Shown one piece after another: positions 6,045-11,472 of a DNA stretch of 11,472 nucleotides. The notes below the pieces were generated by a model that worked only from the letters and a program-made list of their open reading frames with translations, was not told where the DNA came from and searched no databases. Each line of letters starts with the position of its first letter. The stretch's first letter is position 1. A program made the translations under genes and the position numbers. The DNA comes from UBA1557 sp041675185. Lineage in GTDB: Bacteria; Patescibacteriota; Patescibacteriia; Magasanikbacterales; UBA922. The DNA lies in contig JBAYUH010000025.1 of the NCBI GenBank assembly GCA_041675185.1, forward strand, positions 1-11,472. The letters run 5' to 3'.

Positions 6045-6089
6045 CCTTGTAAGCCTTGTAAGCCTCGTAAGCCTTGTAAGCATTTTGAA
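6045..6089 (+). repeat. 9-bp array directly before rpsL
   Basis: Four nearly identical units CCTTGTAAG (6045-6053, 6054-6062, 6072-6080, with one C variant CCTCGTAAG at 6063-6071) and a fifth degenerate unit end 2 bases before the rpsL ATG. The opposing orientation of the same unit type is found after fusA at 9291-9335, so the two bracket the operon. Confidence 0.88.
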
Positions 6090-6091
6090 TT

Positions 6092-6517
6092 ATGCCAACA
6101 ATGAATCAAGTATTGCGCAAAGGACGAGTAAGTCAGAAAAAGAAATCTGCTTCTCCTGCTATGCAATTTACCTGGGACAGTTTGCACCGCAAAAAGACAA
6201 CTCTACGTAGAGGAAGTCCTTTCAAACGTGGTGTTTGTACCAAAGTGTACACTGCAACCCCAAAGAAACCTAACTCAGCTTTACGTAAAGTTGCCAAGGT
6301 TCGTTTATCAAATGGAGCTGAAATTATTGCTTATATTCCTGGTGAAGGACACAATTTGCAAGAACATTCTATTGTACTTATCCGTGGTGGTCGTGTAAAA
6401 GATTTACCTGGTGTACGTTATCATATTGTTCGTGGTGTTTATGATACTCAAGGTGTAGAAGGTCGTAACAGAAGCCGTTCTATCTATGGTACCAAGAGAC
6501 CTAAGGTAAAAAAATAA
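6092..6517 (+). CDS. rpsL: 30S ribosomal protein S12
   Basis: A 141-residue S12, the decoding-centre protein of the small subunit. Core motifs are KRGVCTKVYTATPKKPNSAL (45-64), GEGHNLQEHS (84-93) and IRGGRVKDLPGVRYHIVRG (97-115). The lysines tied to streptomycin sensitivity are present (Lys58-Lys59 in PKKPNS, and Lys103 in GRVKDLPG), so the gene is of the sensitive type at these sites. Residues 17-41 form an insertion before the core, as in other long S12 forms, making it longer than the E. coli protein. It is the first gene of the str operon with rpsG and fusA. Its leader carries a structured RNA, a terminator and a 9-bp array; there is no Shine-Dalgarno sequence. Confidence 0.97.
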   Translation: MPTMNQVLRKGRVSQKKKSASPAMQFTWDSLHRKKTTLRRGSPFKRGVCTKVYTATPKKPNSALRKVAKVRLSNGAEIIAYIPGEGHNLQEHSIVLIRGGRVKDLPGVRYHIVRGVYDTQGVEGRNRSRSIYGTKRPKVKK

Positions 6518-6528
6518 AACATTGATTA

Positions 6529-6599
6529 CACAGATTTAAAAAAATTACACTGATGTAATTAAAGATTATTGGAAAATAATTTATAGAAAACCAATAATC
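6529..6599. repeat. CACTGAT-type repeat and 9-bp-stem hairpin between rpsL and rpsG
   Basis: Two units (6529-6547, 6548-6568) begin CACAGAT/CACTGAT and end in ATTA, like those at 4755-4796. The second runs into an inverted repeat, GATTATTGG (6564-6572) with CCAATAATC (6591-6599), around an 18-base loop. There is no T run, so it should let transcription pass to rpsG. Confidence 0.65.
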
Positions 6600-6622
6600 A
6601 AATAATCTAATAAACTAATTTT

Positions 6623-7099
6623 ATGAGAGGAAAAAGAGCTCAAAAACGTTTACTTCTTCCAGATCCTGTATACCAGAGCGAACTTTTGACTAAGTTTATC
6701 AACTTCGTCATGACCGGTGGAAAAAAATCTACTGCTCAAGCTATTGTATATGGTGCTTTGGATCTTTTAAACAAAGACAAAAAAGGTAGCAGTCTAAAAA
6801 TGTTTGAACAAGTAATAGAAGTTGCCAAACCACAAGTCGAGGTGCGTTCTCGTCGTGTTGGTGGTGCAAATTATCAAGTACCTATGCCAGTTTCTGGTAA
6901 TAGACAAAGTGCTTTAGCTTTTCGTTGGATTATTCTTTCCGCCAAAGCTAGAAAAGGTGCTTCTATGAAAGTGAAATTAGCTGCTGAATTCAAAGACATT
7001 ATGGAAGGTGTTGGTGGTACTATAAAGAAAAAAGAAGAAGTCCATAGAATGGCTGATGCAAACAAAGCTTTTGCTCATTTTGCACGTTTTAGTCGTTAA
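6623..7099 (+). CDS. rpsG: 30S ribosomal protein S7
   Basis: A 158-residue S7, which starts assembly of the 3' domain of 16S rRNA and lines the E site. The family pattern is clear: MRGKRAQKRLLLPDPVYQSE at the start, INFVMTGGKKSTAQAIVYGAL (26-46), VEVRSRRVGGANYQVPMPV (72-90), ALAFRWIILSAKARKG (97-112) and a C-terminal KEEVHRMADANKAFAHFARF. The length is normal for bacteria. It is the middle gene of the str operon, after a 105-bp spacer full of repeats. No Shine-Dalgarno sequence precedes the ATG; the leader bases are A and T. Confidence 0.97.
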   Translation: MRGKRAQKRLLLPDPVYQSELLTKFINFVMTGGKKSTAQAIVYGALDLLNKDKKGSSLKMFEQVIEVAKPQVEVRSRRVGGANYQVPMPVSGNRQSALAFRWIILSAKARKGASMKVKLAAEFKDIMEGVGGTIKKKEEVHRMADANKAFAHFARFSR

Positions 7100-7110
7100 A
7101 TAATATACAT

Positions 7111-7177
7111 ACATACGAATTACGAATTCTTTCGAATTTTCGAATTCGGATATTCGATTTATTCGTAATTCGAATGT
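7111..7177. repeat. TTCGAAT-type palindromic repeat in the fusA leader
   Basis: CGAATTACGAAT (7116-7127) is perfectly complementary to ATTCGTAATTCG (7161-7172), and the flanks 7111-7114 and 7174-7177 also pair, giving 16 of 17 pairs. The loop holds further TTCGAA copies. The element fills most of the 111 bp between rpsG and fusA and would form a stable hairpin in the mRNA. Confidence 0.8.
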
Positions 7178-7210
7178 AACAATCATATAACTTATTTTAA
7201 CAACATATAT

Positions 7211-9289
7211 ATGGATAGAGATTATCCTCTAGAAAGGATACGTAACATTGGTATCATGGCGCATATCGATGCTGGTAAAACTACTTTTACTGAACGTGTA
7301 CTTTTTTATACTGGAAAAAAACACAAAATTGGTGAAGTGCATGAAGGTGAAGCTACCATGGACTGGATGGAGCAAGAAAAAGAACGTGGTATTACTATTA
7401 CTTCTGCTGCCACCACTTGTTTTTGGCAAAATCATCGTATCAACATTATTGATACTCCGGGCCACGTAGATTTTACTGTTGAAGTAGAACGTTCTTTGCG
7501 TGTGCTTGATGGTGCTATTGCTGTTTTCGATGGTTCACAAGGTGTAGAGCCTCAATCTGAAACAGTTTGGCGTCAAGCAGACAAATACAATGTACCTCGT
7601 ATTTGTTTTATCAATAAAATGGACAAAATGGGCGCTGATTTTTACATGAGTTTGAAGTCTATTTTAGATCGTTTGTCTCCAAAAGCTGTGGCTATTCAAC
7701 TTCCTATTGGTAGTGAATCTACATTTAGTGGGGTAGTAGATATTATTGCTGAAAAAGCTTATAAATTCGAAGGTGATCATGGTATGACTATTGTAGAAAT
7801 TGAAATACCTGTTGATATGAAAGATCAAGTTGCTGAATATAGAGCAAAAATTATGGAAGCTGTTGCCGAGGCTAATGAAATTTTGATGGATAAATATTTG
7901 AATGGTGAAGTAATGACTATTGACGAAATTAAAAAAGGTATTCGTACTTTGGTTTTGCGAGATGAAATTTATCCAGTGATGTGTGGTACTGCTTTACAAA
8001 ATATTGGTGTGCAAATTGCTTTGGATAATGTGGTTGCTTATTTACCATCCCCACTTGATGTACCAACACTTTATGGAACTGATCCAGATGATGAAGAAAA
8101 GAAAATTGAAATCAAAACTGATGATAGTGTTCCTTTTGCTGGTTTAGCTTTCAAGATTGCTACTGATCCTTTTGTTGGCAAACTTGCTTTCTTCCGTGTT
8201 TATTCTGGTCATCTCAAAGCTGGTAGTTATGTTTTGAACACTATTTCTGGCAAGAGAGAACGTATTGGTCGTATTGTACGTCTTCATGCTAATACTCGTG
8301 AAGAAGTAGATGAAGTATTTGCTGGAGAAATTGCCGCAGCTATTGGTCTAAAAGAAACTACAACTGGTGACACTTTGTGTGACGAAGATCATCCAGTTAT
8401 TTTGGAAAGAATGACTTTCCCTGAACCAGTTATCTCAGTTGCTATTGAACCTGCTACCAAACAAGATGCTGAAAAAATGAGTTTGGCTTTACAAAAACTT
8501 GCTGAAGAAGATCCTACTTTCAAAGTTCATACTGATTTAGAAACTTTGCAAACTATTATATCTGGTATGGGCGAACTTCATCTTGATATCATCGTCGATC
8601 GTATGAGACGTGAATTCAAAGTTGAAGCTCAAGTAGGTGCTCCTCAAGTAGCTTACAAAGAAACTATTAGAAAATCAGCAGAAGCTGAAGGAAAATATAT
8701 CAAGCAATCTGGTGGTCGTGGTCAGTATGGTCATTGTTGGTTGCGTATTGAACCTCGTGAAGGTGGTGCTGGTTTTGAATTCGTTGATGAAACCAAAGGC
8801 GGTTCTATTCCAAAAGAATTTATTACTCCTATTCAAAAAGGTGTCAAAGAAACTATGGATAAAGGTGTTATTGCTGGTTATCCTCTTCTAGATATCAAGG
8901 CTACTGTTTTTGATGGAAGTTATCATGAAGTCGATTCTTCTGAAATTGCTTTCAAGCTTGCTGGTAGTATGGCTTTTGTGGCTGCTGTAAAAAAAGCAGA
9001 TCCTGTAGTTCTTGAACCTTTGATGAAGGTAGAAGTCACTACGCCTGAAAATTATATGGGAGATGTTATTGGTGATTTGTCTTCAAAGCGTGGACAAATA
9101 GAAGAAATGACAGATCGTGGTAGTGCCAAAGTTATTCGTGCTATGGTACCTCTTTCTGGTATGTTTGGCTATGCCACATCTCTTCGCTCTATGACACAAG
9201 GACGTGCTTCTTATGCTATGGAATTCTTGAAATATGGAGAATGTCCAAAGAATATTGAACAAGAAATTATTGATGGTAAAAGAAAGTAA
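7211..9289 (+). CDS. fusA: Elongation factor G
   Basis: A 692-residue translational GTPase that drives tRNA-mRNA translocation and, with RRF, ribosome recycling. GTPase motifs are AHIDAGKT (17-24), RGITI (59-63), DTPGH (81-85) and NKMDK (135-139). Later domains are intact: the domain IV motif GGRGQYGHC near 500, and SYHEVDSSE, whose His572 corresponds to the translocation-critical histidine at the tip of domain IV. The length is that of canonical EF-G. It is the last gene of the str operon here; tuf does not follow, and the operon ends at the terminator 9344-9376. The ATG at 7211 follows a palindromic repeat and an A+T-rich leader without a Shine-Dalgarno sequence. Confidence 0.98.
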   Translation: MDRDYPLERIRNIGIMAHIDAGKTTFTERVLFYTGKKHKIGEVHEGEATMDWMEQEKERGITITSAATTCFWQNHRINIIDTPGHVDFTVEVERSLRVLDGAIAVFDGSQGVEPQSETVWRQADKYNVPRICFINKMDKMGADFYMSLKSILDRLSPKAVAIQLPIGSESTFSGVVDIIAEKAYKFEGDHGMTIVEIEIPVDMKDQVAEYRAKIMEAVAEANEILMDKYLNGEVMTIDEIKKGIRTLVLRDEIYPVMCGTALQNIGVQIALDNVVAYLPSPLDVPTLYGTDPDDEEKKIEIKTDDSVPFAGLAFKIATDPFVGKLAFFRVYSGHLKAGSYVLNTISGKRERIGRIVRLHANTREEVDEVFAGEIAAAIGLKETTTGDTLCDEDHPVILERMTFPEPVISVAIEPATKQDAEKMSLALQKLAEEDPTFKVHTDLETLQTIISGMGELHLDIIVDRMRREFKVEAQVGAPQVAYKETIRKSAEAEGKYIKQSGGRGQYGHCWLRIEPREGGAGFEFVDETKGGSIPKEFITPIQKGVKETMDKGVIAGYPLLDIKATVFDGSYHEVDSSEIAFKLAGSMAFVAAVKKADPVVLEPLMKVEVTTPENYMGDVIGDLSSKRGQIEEMTDRGSAKVIRAMVPLSGMFGYATSLRSMTQGRASYAMEFLKYGECPKNIEQEIIDGKRK

Positions 9290-9290
9290 A

Positions 9291-9335
9291 CATTCTAGCT
9301 TACAAGGCCGACAAGGCTTACTAGGCTTACAGAAT
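9291..9335 (-). repeat. 9-bp array after fusA (reverse orientation)
   Basis: Five 9-bp steps such as TTACAAGGC (9300-9308) and TTACTAGGC (9318-9326), beginning 1 base after the fusA stop. Bases 9311-9331 are the exact reverse complement of 9441-9461 (21 of 21) in the array before trmD. Confidence 0.87.
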
Positions 9336-9343
9336 TTTAAACA

Positions 9344-9376
9344 AAAATACAATCGTAAGGTGCGATTGTATTTTTT
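9344..9376 (+). terminator. Intrinsic terminator of the str operon
   Basis: A perfect 12-bp stem (AAAATACAATCG 9344-9355 with 9363-9374) and a 7-base loop, with T's to 9376. It lies between the two opposing 9-bp arrays. Confidence 0.92.
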
Positions 9377-9380
9377 ATCA

Positions 9381-9412
9381 TTGATTTTTCTGCTAAATTA
9401 GGGTAATATAAT
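9381..9412 (+). promoter_or_regulatory. Promoter of trmD
   Basis: TTGATT (9381-9386) and TAATAT (9404-9409) are 17 bases apart; a TATAAT at 9407-9412 overlaps and may be the true -10. The leader, from about 9418 to the ATG at 9475, consists almost wholly of the 9-bp array. Confidence 0.6.
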
Positions 9413-9427
9413 TTTGTTAAGTAAAAG

Positions 9428-9472
9428 GCCTTGTAGGCATTGTAAGCCTAGTAAGCCTTGTTAGCCTTTAGT
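9428..9472 (+). repeat. 9-bp array directly before trmD
   Basis: Five in-phase units (GCCTTGTAG, GCATTGTAA and variants) end 2 bases before the trmD ATG. Bases 9441-9461 form a perfect 21-bp inverted match with 9311-9331. Confidence 0.88.
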
Positions 9473-9474
9473 AC

Positions 9475-10245
9475 ATGCAATTCAATGTCATCACAATTTT
9501 TCCAGATATTATCACTTCATATTTAAATGAAAGTATTCTTGGTCGTGGACAGAAAAATGGCGCTATAAAAATCAAGGCTATAAATCTTCGTGATTTTACT
9601 TTGGACAAACACAACAAAGTAGATGATACACCATATGGTGGAGGACCTGGTATGATATTAAGTGCTGAACCAATTTATTTAGCTTTGAAAAATATTGATG
9701 CTATACCTTTTGCCAAAGTAGATGGTTTGATAAAAATAAAAAAAGTATTCAATGGTAGTTTGAGTAGAAAAAAGAAAACAATTTTACTTTCACCACGTGG
9801 ACGACAATTTGATCAGCGTGTGGCTGAAGAATTTGCTAAATTAAATGAAATTACTTTTATTTGCGGACGTTATGAGGGTATTGATCAGCGTGTTACTGAT
9901 CACATGATTGATGAAGAAATTTCTATTGGACCTTATGTTTTGGCTGGTGGCGAACTTGGAGCGCTTACTATTATTGAAGCTGTTTCTCGTCTTGTACCTG
10001 GAGTTTTAGGTAATCCAGAGTCTTTACAAGAAGAAACGTTTAGTGGAATAAAGAGTGGAACGAGGAACGAGGAACGAGGAACGAATGAAGGTAAAAATCA
10101 TTCCACATTCCACTTTTCACATTCCTCAAGTGAATATCCACAGTACACCAAGCCAGCTGATTTCAAAGGTTGGAAAGTACCAGATGTTTTACTTTCAGGT
10201 GATCATAAAAAAATAGAGGAGTGGAGACGTAAAAATTCCAAATAA
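9475..10245 (+). CDS. trmD: tRNA (guanine-N1-)-methyltransferase, with an internal repeat insertion
   Basis: A 256-residue TrmD, which methylates G37 of tRNAs with S-adenosylmethionine and so prevents frameshifting. Family motifs are IFPDIITSYLNESILGRGQ (8-26), DDTPYGGGPGM (50-60), LLSPRGRQFDQ (104-114), ICGRYEGIDQRV (129-140), the trefoil-knot SIGPYVLAGGELGALTIIEA (150-169) and WKVPDVLLSGDH (233-244). Arg172 matches the E. coli catalytic-site Arg154. Between SG (190-191) and SEYPQYTKP, where relatives have only a few residues (GLLE), stand about 27 extra residues (roughly 193-219) of low complexity, encoded by a palindromic repeat at 10053-10127. The site of E. coli Asp169 is Glu187 in QEETF by my alignment. 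The reading frame stays open through the insertion and the conserved C-terminal motif is intact, so it is probably functional. Its ATG follows the 9-bp array. Confidence 0.95.
   Translation: MQFNVITIFPDIITSYLNESILGRGQKNGAIKIKAINLRDFTLDKHNKVDDTPYGGGPGMILSAEPIYLALKNIDAIPFAKVDGLIKIKKVFNGSLSRKKKTILLSPRGRQFDQRVAEEFAKLNEITFICGRYEGIDQRVTDHMIDEEISIGPYVLAGGELGALTIIEAVSRLVPGVLGNPESLQEETFSGIKSGTRNEERGTNEGKNHSTFHFSHSSSEYPQYTKPADFKGWKVPDVLLSGDHKKIEEWRRKNSK
10053..10127. repeat. Palindromic repeat element inserted in frame within trmD
   Basis: Four perfect tandem copies of GGAACGA (10057-10084) are followed by a short spacer and then an opposing block of ATTCC-type units (10099-10127, CATTCCACATTCC then TTTTCACATTCCTC). 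The blocks pair imperfectly. The element spans about 75 bp, a multiple of three, and is translated without a stop. Confidence 0.8.
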
Positions 10246-10325
10246 CAAAATCCAAATTTCAAATAAATTTCAAAATTAAAATATTCAAAAATTGTTTCAA
10301 AATTTAAAATTTAAAATTAGAAATT
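10234..10325. repeat. A+T-rich degenerate repeat after trmD
   Basis: The motif AATTTCAAA and its complement TTTGAAATT recur in degenerate form (AATTCCAAA, CCAAATTTCAAA, TTTCAAAATT, TTTAAAATTT). The trmD stop TAA at 10243-10245 falls inside it. No gene or terminator is visible in it. Confidence 0.5.
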
Positions 10326-10436
10326 GAGACCTATTTTATATATTAAAGCGTCTTTTTTTGGATATTCTTTTTTGACTAAATTTTCTATCGAAATACAGTT
10401 TCCCGACTTATCCCCAAACTGTGCATTATCATCCAC

Positions 10437-10465
10437 TTGACATACCCAAATAAATTATGTATTAT
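10437..10465 (+). promoter_or_regulatory. Near-consensus promoter without an assigned gene (possible rRNA promoter)
   Basis: A perfect TTGACA (10437-10442) and TATTAT (10460-10465) at 17-base spacing. No convincing gene begins after it. The next plus-strand gene is 16S rRNA, about 490 bases downstream, so it may drive the rRNA operon or a small RNA. Confidence 0.75.
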
Positions 10466-10549
10466 GTGCAAGCACTTGAACACAACAATTTAACTCATCC
10501 CAAGTCTAAATTATTGATCAGGATACTAGGACGAGAAAGAGTAACTAAA

Positions 10550-10578
10550 TTGCATTTGGATATTATATCAAAATGCAA
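10550..10578 (+). other. Hairpin downstream of the orphan promoter
   Basis: TTGCATTT (10550-10557) pairs with AAATGCAA (10571-10578), and inside it GATA pairs with TATC around a TTA loop, with one G-A mismatch. A run of eight T's follows at 10590-10597, 11 bases later, which is far for a standard terminator. It could mark the end of a small RNA starting near 10472. Confidence 0.45.
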
Positions 10579-10610
10579 ACAGGTTTCTCTTTTTTTTATA
10601 GAAGAGATGT

Positions 10611-10856
10611 TCATTCCGCCCAAGGCGGACGAGATGTGATGATACAAAATTTATTTTGAAAATTACATTTTGTGATAGCACGTAGCTTGATGTGAAAAAG
10701 TTCATTACAATTTAAGCAAACATAGTAAGGTTCATATAATATTTCACGAGAAATATTAATGAAAAGTAAAATCATATCTCTTATTTCGGATAAGATATGA
10801 TTCACAATACAAATGTGACAAAAAACCAAATACATTCCTAAATAGGGATGTACCAA
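10611..10856 (-). CDS. Doubtful small ORF with two CxxC pairs
   Basis: An open frame of 81 codons on the minus strand. It has CHIC (residues 13-16) and CLNC (47-50), which could form a zinc site, but no family that I recognise. Against it: the last residues (RPPWAE) are simply the dispersed GGCGGA repeat read through, the same DNA holds two strong hairpins (10737-10758 and 10770-10802), and no Shine-Dalgarno sequence or clear promoter precedes it. It may be a chance frame in the 16S leader. Confidence 0.18.
   Translation of the reverse strand: MVHPYLGMYLVFCHICIVNHILSEIRDMILLFINISREILYEPYYVCLNCNELFHIKLRAITKCNFQNKFCIITSRPPWAE
10615..10633. repeat. Copy 2 of the TCCGCC-CAA-GGCGGA repeat
   Basis: An intact 6-bp stem (TCCGCC/GGCGGA) with a CAA loop; 17 of 19 bases match 4733-4751. 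Confidence 0.65.
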
Positions 10857-10963
10857 GTCTATTTTTAGAGTCAGTAAAAAAAATAATTAACCTCTATTAA
10901 TTTAGAGGAATCAACTCTTTGTTGCTGTGAAGCAACGCTACAATGAATAATTTATTATTCATT
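10737..10963 (+). other. Structured leader before 16S rRNA
   Basis: This gene-free stretch holds successive hairpins: TAATATTTC (10737-10745) with 10750-10758, loop ACGA; a 13-bp stem 10770-10802 with loop TTCGG and a 2-base bulge; CCTCTA (10891-10896) with TAGAGG (10903-10908); GTTGCT (10921-10926) with AGCAAC (10931-10936) and a GNRA-type loop GTGA; and AATGAATAA (10942-10950) with TTATTCATT (10955-10963), just before the mature 5' end. ACTCTTTG at 10914-10921 resembles the core of a boxA antitermination site. A weak promoter could use TATAAT at 10735-10740. Confidence 0.5.

Positions 10964-11472
<509 letters not shown>

Noticed and set aside
6092..6517. Streptomycin-resistance mutation in S12
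   Set aside because: The key lysines (58, 59 and 103) are the sensitive-type residues.
9290..9474. tuf gene or remnant after fusA
   Set aside because: The spacer holds only repeats, a terminator and a promoter; no EF-Tu motif is seen.
10457..10639. 60-residue plus-strand ORF after trmD
   Set aside because: Its ATG lies upstream of and overlapping the -10 of the strong promoter at 10437-10465, so it would not be in the transcript; its last codons are the dispersed repeat; no recognisable family.

Overview
The window is A+T-rich DNA from a bacterium of the Candidate Phyla Radiation (Patescibacteria), probably Parcubacteria-like. The evidence is the partial 16S rRNA gene at the right end. It has the CPR-type variants GCAGCAGCGG in the 530 loop and GGCTGCAGTCAAGAATATTCC-type sequence near position 350. 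The compact protein set agrees: a 57-residue zinc-type L28, a short M50 protease, a free-standing S23-type four-helix-bundle protein, and Shine-Dalgarno-free leaders. The exact class is an inference.

Layout. 1-112: 3' end of a structured RNA, perhaps 6S RNA, with its terminator. 114-3348: a strong promoter, a PP2C-like phosphatase, a small disordered protein, then an ABC ATPase and its ABC-2 permease, closed by a two-way terminator. 3359-3532, minus strand: rpmB (L28), a gene of only 57 codons. 3560-4724: four-helix-bundle gene and M50 protease. 4851-5430: a protein made of 14-residue repeats. 5481-5738, minus strand: a DUF2164 protein. 5837-9376: the str operon (rpsL, rpsG, fusA; no tuf), with a long structured leader and its own terminator. 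9381-10245: trmD. 10246-10963: about 700 bases without a convincing gene, holding an A+T-rich repeat, a near-consensus promoter and a series of hairpins leading into 16S. 10964-11472: 5' third of 16S rRNA.

The most unusual aspect is what fills the spacers. Many hold short tandem units of exactly 9 bp (consensus like CCTTGTAAG or GCTTGAAAG), in opposing orientations, often ending within 0-4 bases of a start codon. One inverted pair brackets the four-helix-bundle gene with arms that match perfectly for 25 bp. Related palindromic repeats of other unit types lie before fusA and, strikingly, inside trmD, where a 75-bp palindromic element is read in frame as extra protein. Together these suggest a family of small palindromic repeat elements, possibly linked to the four-helix-bundle protein. 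That link is a hypothesis.

The translation and tRNA genes (rpmB, rpsL, rpsG, fusA, trmD, 16S) are ordinary core functions. Only two genes have a recognisable Shine-Dalgarno sequence: the four-helix-bundle gene and the 14-residue-repeat gene. Both are accessory in character.
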